Source: Lycium barbarum (taxonomy: Eukaryota; Streptophyta; Magnoliopsida; Solanales; Solanaceae). From it: a DNA stretch of 64,000 nt. Position 1 is the stretch's first letter. Each line of letters starts with the position of its first letter. A model generated the notes under the pieces. That model searched no databases. It was not told the origin of the DNA and was given only the letters and a program-made list of their open reading frames with translations. Where the stretch lies: the NCBI RefSeq assembly GCF_019175385.1, contig NC_083341.1:93708321-93772320 (forward strand), written 5' to 3'. A program made the position numbers and the translations under genes. Shown here in pieces: positions 12,435 to 24,619 of the stretch.

Positions 12435-15074
12435 GGTGCCCATCATGAGGACATGACAATTATAGTACTGGTTTGATGTATGCCCGACTCTTTGCTATTT
12501 TGCTTAAATATGTTTTTTCAGTATAAATCATATCATGTTAGACATTGGCAGAAACACTCTAGTAAACACTAATAAGAGAGATGGTGGTACAAATTCAAAC
12601 AATAGCTCACTGCTCATGAACATTGCATACTTGACAACACCAGCCGATTTCACATGAATAGCTTTGACGGTGTAACAAATAAGAATCACACTCTCAGACT
12701 TCTATTCACACCAGAGGCTGGGTCTATCGTAATGGGATCAGACCTCGAATGAAGATGATGAGTATTACGGGACCAATATAAGTGATGAGAAAAATAACAC
12801 CAGATGGGGGAAATATGGTCGGGCAAGCTACTTCGGGTATCTGCCAAGGCAAATGAGTTACTTGAACCTTGAAGTGATGGCAAAGCTCTTGTCGACCCAT
12901 CATAACTAGATAATGGCTCAGTTGCAGTAGGTGGTGACGGTTGTTTCTAATATTGACAACTCCAAATTCTGATGCCATCAAATGTCATTGTGGCTCAAGG
13001 AACCCCTAGAAACGGGCAAGCCACCGGTGTTGGGGATCTACCAGATAATGCGAGAGTTGGGGGTTGAGTCTAGAATAGTACAGTGACATGTGGATCAGTT
13101 TAGAGCAGAATTCTTGAATTATGTGAAGGAGATTCATTCCCAAGTGGATCAAATCATGAGGTATCATCCAATCATCAAAATAGGGGGTACCAAGAAGTAC
13201 TTGCAATTACTATAAGCCATGTGCACCCCAGATGCTTATCCAGAAAAGGTTCAAGATGCCAGATATTCTAAAGTATGATGGAACTACGAACCCATAGAAG
13301 CACGTTACAGCCTATATGATCGGTATCAAGGAAGGAAGAAATCGAATATGTTGTGCAAACAAAAAGTTTGGAAAAATGCGCACAAAAGGAGATTTAACCT
13401 GGTATTTGACATTTACTTAAACATTTTACCGACTATTTTTTTTTGTTTGCAGAAGTTTTCTTGAAAGACCTAGTCCTTAAAATAGAAAACTAGCGATTTG
13501 ACTAAGTAAATGAAACCAAGACGAGAACTTGACATATATATGATTTCATGATCTCGTGGGTAACCATTCCATGTAATTTATTTTGGAATTTGACCAGTTT
13601 AACTATGAATTGACTTTGACTTTGACTTTTCCTAATATTATAAAAATTGACCACCTTGCGTAATTTGACACGTTATTCAATATGTAGCATACATTGAGTC
13701 TATTGGAAGTCATTTGCTCACATAACTGGATTGTGCTAGACTGGAGAATCTCACCAACCTCGAAGTGAGTGAGACTTTAACTTCTGGATTGCTTGCCTTT
13801 TTCAGAAATATTATTGGAACTTGCATTACTACTTTCAAATACCTAGTATATTGTGTGAGAGCGTGTGTTAGGTCATTTTTACTATTTTGAGATGCTTACC
13901 GTCTATTATCTCTGTTATGAGATATGACTCTATTGAGATTTGAAGCATGGCTATAACCGTTTTACTAAACACAGAGTACGGCATCATAGAGATTTCAATA
14001 TTAGATCATGCTAGGGATATGTCACATTGTTATATGCTTTGATTGATCTAGTTTCACATGATCTGGAGTTGGAACCCGACGAACAAAAATTGAGCTATCC
14101 TTTTTCTTTTAATAAACATTTAAACACTCGGCAGACAAAAGCTATCCTTCTTTCTTTTCCCTTAGTTCTCTTAAAACATTTAAGTTGAAAATGTTTTGGG
14201 GTAAACTACAGTTTTTTAAAAACTTTTTCTTTAAAATAGAACTTTAAATAAAAAAAAAGAATCCCAACCTAAAAAGGTAAAATAATCCCCAATTGTCAAA
14301 TCCTTGCGTCTCTGGTCTCTCTGACTGAAACCATGAAACACCACCTTCGCTCCATAAATCTTCAAGATAGCTAATATTTCACCCACTTCTTCATCAGGGG
14401 AGGCTACATGGTGAAGCTTCTAAAACATAAGCTAAAGGCCCCTAACATTTGGGACCCCACTTTTTAATAATATAGGATTATATTCTTCTTATTATTTGGA
14501 AAAAAATAATTACTTTCAAATAAAAAAGACTCATTTTGTCACATAAAAGGAAAAGATCCTTTAACAGCCTTGACACCAAAAGAGGGGGCCCCAAACATGT
14601 AATGCTTTTATTGTGGCATAATTTGATAACCAACACATTATTCTTTTCTTTTTATAATCTTTCAACTCTCTTTCTTGATTTCTACAACACTCATTCTCCC
14701 TCTTTTTAACTATACTAGAGTTCTATACATACTAGAATTTTATACATTTTTGTGTTCATGCAAGAATCTCTAGTGTATTACTCTTGTAAAGAAAGAACTA
14801 CAACTTACCTTGTATGAATTTGTCATTATTGGTTCCTTTCGGGTACCAAGCGTTCAAGCAAATAGTTCTTTGAAAATCAAAATATCAATTTTTCAAATTA
14901 GGTTCTATCATTCTAACTTTAAATTATTATCATTTATAATTTGCTCTTTCTGATATTTTACTACGTTGGTACATATAGTCTTTTTAAATATTTATTAGAA
15001 TACAAGTAAGTCAACTAAAAAAAAAGAATTACCGGAAGAAACTGATTAGAAATAATTATTCATAATGTTGCATC
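12435..15074. other. Unclassified AT-rich interval
   Basis: No intact gene is visible. Apart from one decayed gag fragment (13165-13345) there are T-rich and A-rich runs, repeated TTTGAC units near 13608-13630 and a pyrimidine-rich stretch at 14640-14720. Parts may be remains of an older LTR element, but I recognise no terminus. Confidence 0.5.
13165..13345 (+). pseudogene. Decayed gag fragment of another Ty3/gypsy lineage
   Basis: From 13232 the plus strand reads FKMPDILKYDGTTNP, a stop at 13294-13296, then KHVTAYMIGIK. This resembles the start of the capsid region in plant Gag proteins of a different, probably Tat-type, lineage from the chromoviruses around it. A frameshift near 13205 joins it to KKYLQ upstream. 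There is no intact reading frame. The lineage assignment rests on memory of the KMPDIPKYDGT-type motif and is tentative. Confidence 0.5.
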
Positions 15075-17824
15075 TGTAATGACCCGTTTGGTCTTTATTG
15101 CGTTTCCGACCCTTTTGATCCTATTCCAAGCTTCATTTAGCTCATACGTGACCCGCAGCGACCGTTAGCACGCTTCCCGAGGTCATCAGAGTTGATTTGG
15201 TTAAGTTTTCGGAAATTTGCTTAAAAGAAAAAAATGGTTGACTTAAAGTTGACTTTTGGGTAAACAGATTTTTTTGGGAATCTGTCGATTCCGAGAGGTT
15301 CGGATGGTCTATTAGAACTTGTACGTATATTCGGTTCAGTTCCCAATGCACTCAGGTGCAATTTGGGACTTGGTTTGGGCTACTAGTTTGGAGGCTTCGG
15401 GGGTTGACTCGGATAACAAGGCCCCCGATGGAGATTTTGAGACCCACGAGCGCGTTCATAGTGCATTTTTATGAAGGGTGGTGTATGTGGCATGTGAGTA
15501 GGTCTTAACGAATGATAATCGGATTTCGGGTGCAAGTTCTGAAATTTGAGTATGTGACCTGGTGTCTGGTGCCCGCTATGGCGGTACCAAAACTTCTATA
15601 GTGGTGCCGCTGTTACGGCAAAAGGGCCGCTGTAGTGTCAATTTGATTTGTGGAGGGACCGCTGTGACGGTCTGAGTTACTATCATAGCGGGACCGCTGT
15701 GGCGGTCCCGACGCTGCAGAAGCGGTATTAGCTGAGTCAGAGGCCTTGTAATGTGTTAAAACCTTTAGATATTAAGTCATTTCCTATACTCATTCTTAAG
15801 GCTTAAGGAGGCGATTTTGGACGGTTTTCACTAATTTCTTTTCTAAGGTAACAATCTTGTCTGTAAATCATTCATTAGCTTTTCCTAATCAATAATCAAT
15901 GCCTAGATTTCTCTTAAATGGTGGTACGAACAAAAGGGGGGTTTTGTAGGTTTCTTCTCTAATGATCTTATGATGATAAAACCTTATTTATTTGGTGGAT
16001 TTAGCATCGGTTGGCCTGATATTTATGGGTATTAGCTATTGTAACTTGTGTCTTCCATTTCCAAGGCTTAATTTGTGAATTTAAAGTTAGGGTTTATACA
16101 TAAATTTTGGGGTTTTGCGTAGAATTCAAATTGGAGTAAATTGTTGGTTACTCTAGCTTTATAATGATGGGAATCGATCACCTAGAGCTTAATTTCTTGT
16201 TGGAACCTTTAGATCCTAATTTCACCCATCTAGTTCATAAAACCCATTCTATAGGTTGGGGATTTGGGGCTTGAATAGAAATAGGGTTCGTTTGATGGTC
16301 TTCTTGATTCTAATTTCTTGATTCGAATGTGCCTAGACTTTCTTTATCTCGAGGCTCAAAGGAAAGGGAAGTCTTAGGAGTGATTGTTGGTGATATTATT
16401 GTTCGACCTTTCAGGTAGGATACAATTTACCCTATGGTGAGACTTCGTTTAGAGAAGCGTATATTTAGATGATATTGTCGGAGAAAGCATGTAAACCTTC
16501 GGGCATGAAGTTGGGTTAGATATTGTCTTAGGTTGGGCCCTATTGTGTGATTGGAGTATGCCACCCCGTTGTGTTGTTACTTATCTTTTTCTATCGTTGT
16601 TGGCTTGATGCCACGTGGAGATAGTAAATATTGGAGACTATTGATATATCTTGACCATGATATTGTAGTATCTTACTTGTTGATGTTTGATATGAGGATA
16701 GTGTTCTATTATGGCTTAGTGTAGCCTTTTCATGATATTGTTGGTGTGCCCATTCGTGGTACTTGTGATATTGATTTGATTATTCACATTGAACTCATAC
16801 ATTGCACGCATTCTCATTCTTCATAGTATACTGTTGATACATTGATGATACTTGAGGAAATACTATTGTAAGCTGGGCTCAGTTGGATGAGAATGACGTG
16901 AGGACCGATATCCGATGGTTATCCCATAATTGAGGATGTGCGTAGCGATTGCCGAGGTTATTGCCAGAATCGTGAGGTAGCGGTTGCCGAGGTTATTGCC
17001 TGAACCGTGAGGTGCATGGACTTCATGGGTCCCCCATGGGTTGTGCTACCGAAATGTGATGTTCCATCATCGGAGTACATGTGTACACAACATATGCATT
17101 GCATTAACATTTCATACATTATTGCATTGCATTGTGCTATGGCTTATATTGTGATATTCTTGTGATGTACTCCTGATATTATGGATTCTGACTAAGTATT
17201 TGAGACTTGGCACTTTTGGGTTTAGATGTTAAACATAGGTGATGACATGTACTTGTATTCTGGCTCGTGTTTGACTTATACCTTGTGGATTTACCTGTTT
17301 ATCTTACTTTATTGACTTGATATGTGTTAGCTAAACTTAGTTGGCCTATGATACCTACTAGTACTTGTTGTTTGTACTAACCTGCACTTGCTGCATTCTT
17401 TTATGAATGCAGGGTTCCAGGTAGGATCGACATCTGCTTCTCGTGGCTGATAGTGGTTCGAGAGTTGCTACTTAGAGTCTTACGGGGTGAGCACTGCGAC
17501 GTCCGCCGCCTTGGAGATTCTCCCTTTATTTATGTCTTACTTGATAATCCGAGACATATTCAGACTATTGATGTATTTTATTACTTTCAGACTTGTAGTA
17601 TCTAGTTAAACGCTCTTGTATGGTTAGACTAGACTCTAGGTGGATTTGATGTATTTCCTTACTTCCTCATATTTCTATATGATTATCGTCAAACTTACGT
17701 GATTTTTATCTCTTGTGCTTGTTTATTTGTTTATTCATGATTTCACGATTGTTAGGATAAGGGTTCACCTACCGAGGTGAGAAAGGTAGGTGCCCGCGCG
17801 ACTTAGCTAAATTGGGTCGTGACA
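15075..17824 (+). mobile_element. 5' LTR of element I
   Basis: A 2.75-kb LTR from TGTAATGACCCG to GGGTCGTGACA, followed 3 nt later by a primer site. The 5' part has a GC-rich palindrome island (15570-15730), including GGGACCGC/GCGGTCCC arms at 15690-15709. Two roughly 35-bp repeats lie at 16934-17012 and a hairpin block at 17359-17412. It aligns with 21906-23620 and, in reverse orientation, with 23621-24619. Confidence 0.9.
17359..17412 (+). promoter_or_regulatory. Hairpin block in LTR I
   Basis: The first hairpin is TAGTAC (17359-17364) with GTACTA (17374-17379). A second has perfect 8-bp arms, CTGCATTC (17391-17398) and GAATGCAG (17405-17412). The position, about 450 nt before the LTR end, matches hairpin blocks of the other LTR families, although the stem sequences differ. 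Confidence 0.6.
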
Positions 17825-17827
17825 AGT

Positions 17828-17839
17828 TGGTATCAGAGC
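17828..17839 (+). promoter_or_regulatory. Primer binding site of element I
   Basis: An exact TGGTATCAGAGC, complementary to initiator tRNA-Met, 3 nt after the LTR. Confidence 0.92.
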
Positions 17840-17893
17840 CCTAGGTTACCTGGTTTATAATACAAGAGCGTGTATAGTAGTGTCTTGTGAATC

Positions 17894-17913
17894 AGTACGA
17901 TGAGCTCCGTACT
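17894..17913 (+). promoter_or_regulatory. Leader hairpin of element I with palindromic loop
   Basis: AGTACG and CGTACT form a 6-bp stem around the 8-nt loop ATGAGCTC, whose last six bases are the palindrome GAGCTC. It lies 54 nt after the primer site. The geometry parallels the 34-nt leader hairpins of elements B, C and D, with no sequence similarity. Confidence 0.5.
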
Positions 17914-20900
17914 TATCTGCAAGAGGCTATAAGACATTCAGGAACTTTAAATTCTTTCATTCTCTCGTGCGGCTTTATTCAAATTGGTATCTAGTTGATT
18001 CAAATTGGTATCTGAACCTTCTTATCGTGATCATCCTCGGAAGATGAAAATCCGTCCTTAAATTCTTACGCGAATGGTCGACTTGTGACTCGTTGTGGTA
18101 TGGTACGAGATGTGTTATTCTGATTCGAACATGTGATCTAGTTTAGTCTCTAGTTATGGCCTGAGGTTTCGATTGTATGGAGTCGCGATGAGACTTCGTT
18201 GCTGTGTCGAGTCGCGATTAGACCCATTATTGTGGGATTTCGTGAGAAATGGAGAAGATAGTTAAGAGAGTTACATGGTCTCCGTGTTTCAGCGTTGGGT
18301 TGCCCGGAAGTGATAAGTGCATTGACGGTTTAGTAATAGTGGGTTGCTCGCTTATATGATCTGTTGGGAAATCTTCAGCTTCTTCAAGGCCTTATGATTG
18401 TGTTCATGACACTAGTGTACCCATGGTGGCTCGATGATTCAGCAGCGGCAGAGTATTAGACTTGGGTATATGAGAACAAGTGTAAGTTCGGTAATGACCA
18501 TCGAATTCGGACAAATGTATTGTAATCGCGGGTAATAAAGAAAAGAAGTTGATAATAAGGACATGAGGAATGACCTTTGTGGAAAGCGTGTAGTGAAGTA
18601 GACTTCTTATAATATCTTGGATATGGGTACTTTTCGTGAGATTGGGAAGGAAAAAATTGGTATCTGACATGGTTGTCAGGTTATGGTTGAAATTGATGCG
18701 AGGGCAAATTTTGTGTTTGGTAGTGGAAGGTAAAGAGGGTTCGGTATGACAAGAATAGTACCGATACAAGTGTATGTCGGAACTATGGTTATTATGAAGT
18801 ATCAAATATTATGGGAATAATTAGGCATGGTTTGGTAATGATCGTACCTACTAGTTCATGTGATATTTTGGGGATATTGTACTAAAAGGCAGTCGTGGTA
18901 TAAGCTTGTTGATGTTGAAGGACTACTCTTTATTAAGGGTATGCTATGGGCACATCATTTGATCGATAAATTAACTGGGTTGTAGACTTCTGAGGATTTA
19001 GTAATCGACTGGTGGAAATGACTTCAAATATGGGCGTGTGCGGTGAGTTAATGACTTGAGGAGTTACTGGTTGTTTCACTTAGTTTTGAGCAGAATATTG
19101 ATATCATTTAGTGATTTATTTGGCTTAGATGGATGATTAGTTTAGAGGATCAAGTGTATTTGAGTGGTTGTTGGTGATTATGGAAAACGCGAGTTGAAAT
19201 GGCCCATGGGTACTTGAGTCATCATTGGACTGCGGGGACATTATATCATGACGTACTGTAAGGGGTGTGACCGATGAGGTTGATTGGTATCTTTGAGGTT
19301 AAGGGCAGGAAGGTAGTCATTGAAACAAGAGTTAGTGATGTGAGAGCTTGGTTACGATTGTACAGTGTAGAGTGGGCTTGAGAATTTATGGATGAGCTAG
19401 TACGTTTGGTTACGTCGTAGGCTAATACAGGTCAGTGGTGGACTAAGGTTGGGAGCCTTGTATTCATTGTGTAAAAAATGGCTAGATCCCCCTACTAGTG
19501 GTGTTATTATTCGGCTTATGGAATTGGATAAAAAGGGATGGTGATGCGAATGGTTAGAGGTATTCAGATTCAATAATTGAGGTAAGAGGTGATTCTTCGC
19601 GGACTATTAACTTAAGGATTTGAGTAAGGGATTAGTAAACATGTATACTTGAAATAGTAGATCGATGATGGGTTAAATGATTTAAGTTCGGGATAACATT
19701 TCAGAGATTAAGTAAGACAATTCAGGCAAGGACGCTTCAGTGAGATACATGAGGATATTAGTAAGACTGTTATGTGATATGCCGGATTTAGAGAGTGTTC
19801 AGTTTAGAGTGGTAAGCGTTAAGAAAACTCTAATGTGCAGAGTGTGTGGTACGATCCTATCTCCAGGAATAATTCGGCTAGTTTGCAAGATTTATGATTA
19901 TATGGTATTCGATGGAGTGGATTCGAGGATTGATTACGGTATCGATGATCATGAAGTGATTAGAAATTAGGAATTCGACGAGTCAATAAAAGGTATAGTT
20001 GATCGAGAGTCGGCAAGAATGAGGTACATCTTAGGGTTACTTGAGTCTATTTAGATTGTAGAGTCATTGTCTTGCAGATTCAGATGAGGTGTGATTGTTG
20101 TGTGAGCTTAAGGAATGAAGCCTACATATATGGACTAAGTGATATGAGGAAATTCCATGAGGTTTGTGATCGACAACTAGTGATAAGCATATTTCAGTGA
20201 ATCGAAATGTTGAGATTTATAAGAAGTGGCTTGTTGGTAAACTGCTAGAAAAGTTTGTAACATTTAACAGTGGATGAGTTAGGGTGCGTTAGGAGAAAGG
20301 ATTGTGGAATTCCTATCATGTAAGGCTCGAGTTATATTTTTCGGGTGGAACACTACTCATGGTGATATAGTGTGATTGCAAGTAATATTGACTGGACAGT
20401 TTGGGTAATTGCTTTTGGATATTAAGGACTTGGGAGTAATTGCGTGAGATTTAGAGCAGCAGTTGTAAGATTGGATAATTTATGGCATATCGAGGTGATA
20501 CAATGAGAGGTCGATGGTTAAAAAATTATTATATGAGGCTTCAAGTTTTGCGTCGAAAAGTTTGGGGTTGTATCGGATTCGCGCGTCGGGTAAAGGTTGA
20601 GAAGCATGAAGATTGGAGTCGTAAGGTATAGCTCTTCGGTACTAAGTTGATAACTTGGATAGGACTCAACTTGTGGAGTTAAGGATGACAGACAGGATTT
20701 GTTATGTGTAGTATAACTATGATTGGTTTCAAAATTCGGAGTCAGCCCTAATGACTATTGGTGATATTCAAGAGTGGTGTGTTTATTCAGGATCAACGTT
20801 GTTAGAGTTAGGCTTAAAGGTCTATGATTATATTTTCAAGAAGATATTAAGAATTCGACGCGATGCGGCTCAGATCTGAGGTATGACAAAATTACCGAGC

Positions 20901-21691
20901 TTGGTCAGGGTTTCCTAGTGGATTTGATGATACTTTCTGAGAACAGTTACTTAGGTAGAATAATGGTATACAATGAGCTTAGTACAGATTTGAGGAGGAA
21001 CTATTGTGCGAGAGGTCTTTATAGTGATCATTTGGGTTCCGATTGACTTTACTCGACGAGATACTCGGCGGTATGTTTCTATATAGTGATTTGAAGGTTT
21101 AAGAAGACTTAGAACTAGCCAAGTTAGCTATCGGTAAGATCAATTTTGATGGAATTGTGTAAGGATCTCAGATGAATCAAGGATTCTTTCTGGCGAGAGT
21201 AAGTTATTCTTTCATAGTTTTGGTTTGTGTGTTCATGTGTTTCTAAGGAATCGCGGTACGAGAAACGGCTTTAGTAAGTGCAAAAGAAAGGTTGGAGGAA
21301 TCAAAACATTATCCCAGTTTACAATCGGCTATGGTTTGTGGCCATGTTTCAAAGGATTGCGTGGTTTGGGAAAGTGTTGTGGGGCCTATTGATCGCGTTC
21401 AGAGTTGCGATTTTATCAAATCAGGGAATTCGAGCAAAAGCAATTCATTTATTCGAGGATCAGTGGTGAGGGAAATTCAAATACTGGATATGAGAGTTGA
21501 AGATTGAGCTAAGTTTAGAGAGTTGTGACTGGTAAAGTAAGCGAGCGGGTTTTTCTGAAGGTTGCACCGATGTAGGGTGTCATGCGATGTAGGAAGGGGG
21601 AAAGTGAGCCCAAGGTGTATTATCACGTTTGAGAATATCCGTTGTTTGATCCTTTGTTCTATGATTTAGTTTTTCACCAGGCCTGGCAGGT

Positions 21692-21795
21692 GTTCATCTG
21701 GTCTTTCCTGTGTCTATGTTGAAGAAGTATCATTTTGATGGTACCTATATTATTCGTTGGGATTTAGTTTTGGTCGATGAGAATCTTTCCTAGTA
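21692..21795 (+). pseudogene. Integrase C-terminal/chromodomain remnant of element I
   Basis: The plus strand reads VFPVSMLKKYHFDGTYIIRWD and then two stops. It corresponds to the VFHVSMLKKY motif that leads into the integrase C-terminal domain and chromodomain of plant chromoviruses. Its place just before the polypurine region is as expected. It shows that element I once encoded or derived from a pol-bearing chromovirus. Confidence 0.75.
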
Positions 21796-21868
21796 GGAGA
21801 AGCCGGATATGCGTTGAGATATACACAGTCGTTGCGGGCTCAGGTATCTTTCCCCGTTTTCTTTCTTG

Positions 21869-21886
21869 TCGCTCGAGGACGAGCGA
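21869..21886 (+). promoter_or_regulatory. Stem-loop before the polypurine tract of element I
   Basis: TCGCTCG - AGGA - CGAGCGA is a perfect 7-bp stem with the loop AGGA. Elements A, B, C and D have the same loop on a different 7-bp stem (ACATTCG/CGAATGT). The polypurine tract that should follow is eroded here. Confidence 0.75.
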
Positions 21887-21905
21887 TTGTTTAATTAGTA
21901 TCTGA

Positions 21906-23620
21906 AGTAACCACCCGTTTCATCGTTATTGTGTTTCCGACCCTTTTGATCCTTTTTGAGCTTTATTTAGCTCATATTTGACCCGCAGGGACCGTTGGCA
22001 CGTTTCCCGAGGTCATCAAAGTTGATTTGGGTAAGTTTTGGCGAAATTGGCTTAAAAGCAAAAACTAGTTGACTCAAAGTTGACTTTTGGGTAAACGAAC
22101 CTTTTTTGGGAATTCGTCTATTAAGAGAGGTCCGGATGGTCTATTAGAACTTGTGTGTATATTCGCTTCAATTCCCAATGCACTCGGGTGCGATTTGGGA
22201 CTTGGTTTGGACTACTAGTTTGGAGGTTCCGAGGGTTGACTCAGTCAACGGGGCCCCTGATGGAGATTCTGAGACCACGAGCGCGTTCGTAGCACATTTT
22301 TATAGGGGGTAGCATATATGGCACGTGAGCAGGTCTTACCAAGAGATAATCGAATTTCGGGTGCAAGTTATGAGATTTGAGTATGTGACCTGGTGTATGG
22401 TGCCCGCTATGTTGGCACCAGAACCCCTATAGTGGTGTCGCTGTTGCAGCATAAGGGCCGCTATTTGATTTATTGAGGGACCGCTGTGACTGTCTGAGTT
22501 ACCGTCATAGCGGGACCGCTGTGGATGTCCCGACGCCGCATAAGCGTTATTAGCTGAGTCACAGGCCACACATTAGACATTAAGTCATTTCCTATACTTG
22601 TTCTTTAGGCTTAAGGAGGCGATTTTGGAGGGTTTTCACTGATTTCTTCACTAAGGTAATAATCTTGTCTCTAAATCATTCATTAGCTTTTCCTAATCAA
22701 TAATCCATGCCTAGATTTCTCTTAAATGGTAAGAACAAAACGGGGTTTTGTTGGTTTCTTCTCTAATGGTCTTATAATGATAAAACCTTTTTTATTTGGA
22801 GGATTTATCATGGGTTAGCCCAATATTGATGGGTATTAGCTATTATAACTTGAGTCTTCCATTTCCAAGGCTTAATGTAGGAATTTAAAGTTAGGGCTTA
22901 ACCACAAATTTGGGGGTTTTGCGTAGAATTCGAATTTGAGTAAGTTGTTAGTTTTTCTAGCTTGATAATGATGGGAATTGATCACCTAGAGCTTTAATGT
23001 CATGTTGGAACCTTTAGGTTCCTAATTTCACCCTTCTAGTTCATAAAACCCATTCCATAGGTTGGGGATTTGGGTCTTGAATAGAAGTAGGTTCGTTTGA
23101 TGTTTTTCTTGATTCTAATGTGCCTAGACTTTCTTTATCTCGAGCCTCAAAGGAAAAGTAAGTCTTAGGAGTGATTGTTGGTGATATTGTTGTTCGGCCT
23201 TCCAGGTAGGTTACGGTTTACCCTATGGTGAGACTTCGTTTAGTGAAGCATATATTTAGACGATATTGTCGGAGAAAGCATGTAAACCTTCAAGTATGAA
23301 CTTGGGTTGGATATTGTCTTAGGTTGGGCCCTGTTGTTTTATTGGGGCCATCCACCCCGTTGTTTTATGAGTTATCTTGTTTTATCGTTGTTGGCTTGAT
23401 GCCACGTGGAGATAGTAGATATTGGAGACTATTGATATATCTTGACCATGATGTTGTAGTATCTTACATTTTGACGTTTGATACGAGGATACTATTATGG
23501 CTTATTGTGTAGCCTTTTCATGATATTGTTGGTGTGCCCATGCGTGATACTTGTGCTATCTATTTGATTATTGACATTGAACTCATACATTGCATGCATT
23601 CTAATCCTTCATGATCTACT
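21906..23620 (+). mobile_element. 3' LTR of element I, 5' part
   Basis: It aligns with LTR positions 15075 to about 16833 with many substitutions; the start has eroded from TGTAATGACCC to AGTAACCACCC. Colinearity stops at about 23620, where the rest of the LTR appears in reverse orientation. The amount of divergence from the 5' LTR suggests that I is the oldest recognisable element here. Confidence 0.88.
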
Positions 23621-24619
23621 GTCATGATCCAATTTGGCTAAGTAATACGGGCACTTACCTTTCCCACCTCAATAAGAGAACCCTCAACCCAACGGAAACA
23701 AAGACATAAATAAATTAATAAATCAATCAAGCGGAAGAGAATAAATACGTATGTCTTACAATAATACATAGTAGAAATAGTGCGGAAATAAGGAAATACC
23801 CCCAGGGTCTGGTCTAAGCCATACAAGAGCATCTAAGAGAAAATATACAAGTCTGGAATATAATAATACATCAAATCTGTCTATGTCTCAGAATAAAAAA
23901 GTAAAACATAATAAGAGGAGCCTTCAAGGCAGTGAATAGCTCATGCTCACCCTGTAAACTCGAAGCAGTCCTGACAGCGACTATCAGCCACGAGAGACGG
24001 AAGAAGACACAACCTGGAACTCGGCATTCATAAAAGAATGCAGCAAGTGCAGGTCAGTACAAAATCACAATACTGGTAGGTATCATAGGCCAACTAAGTA
24101 TAGCTAACATAATCCAGACAATAAAGCAAGAAAGGCATATAAATCAACAAGTATAAGTCAAACATTATCGGAACCAAGTACACGTCATCGCCTAAGTATA
24201 ACTTCTAAACCCAAATATGCCAACTCTCAATATGTCCAATCCGAAACCAAAATCACAAGTAAAGCACCAAATCGTCTCAATATAAGCCATGATGCAATGC
24301 AATGCAATAATGTGTGAATGCGAATGCAATGCCATGCAATGTTGTGTACACATGTACTCCGGACAGAATACCTCAACGTCTCGGTAGCACAACCCATGGT
24401 GACTCGCGAAGTATAAGTGCCACTCATCCTGGATCTTTGCCCAAAAGATAGACGAAACTCTGGATCTTTGCCCATGGAAGGTTCTCACTGGAACCACCCT
24501 GGGGGAATCGCAGAGTCCGTGCACCCACTCAATCCATGATTCTGGGACAAACATCGGATAGTGGACTCTCACGTCACTCAATTAAAAATTGAGCCCAACT
24601 CATCACAGTGTTTCATCAA
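23621..24619 (-). mobile_element. Inverted 3' part of an LTR of family I
   Basis: Read on the minus strand, this segment matches 16838-17824 of the I LTR. The LTR terminus (…CATGACA) lies at 23621 and the interior cut at 24619, where LTR A begins. The hairpin block is at about 24022-24078, with the stem partly altered. Together with 21906-23620 it covers the LTR almost exactly once, so it is either an inversion or the remnant of a second LTR inserted in the opposite sense. Confidence 0.85.

Larger units (their letters stand above)
17840..21868 (+). mobile_element. Decayed interior of element I
   Basis: About 4 kb between primer site and polypurine region carries no intact ORF; stops occur in all frames. 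A short direct repeat of ATTCAAATTGGTATCT lies near 17977-18015. Only the last part (21692-21795) is recognisable as coding. The rest is either very old gag-pol or the spacer of a non-autonomous element; I cannot tell which. Confidence 0.6.

Noticed and set aside
17828..17839. tRNA-like matches at the TGGTATCAGAGC sites
   Set aside because: Only the 12-nt primer complement is present. No cloverleaf or A/B boxes flank these sites, so they are primer sites and not tRNA genes.
18404..18805. 133-codon reverse-strand frame in the interior of element I
   Set aside because: Antisense to a decayed element, Ser/Thr/His-rich without motifs, no supporting context.
21278..21507. Overlapping plus-strand frames near the end of element I
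   Set aside because: In a pol-decay region but with no recognisable domain. Two frames overlap and neither resembles gag or pol of the neighbours.
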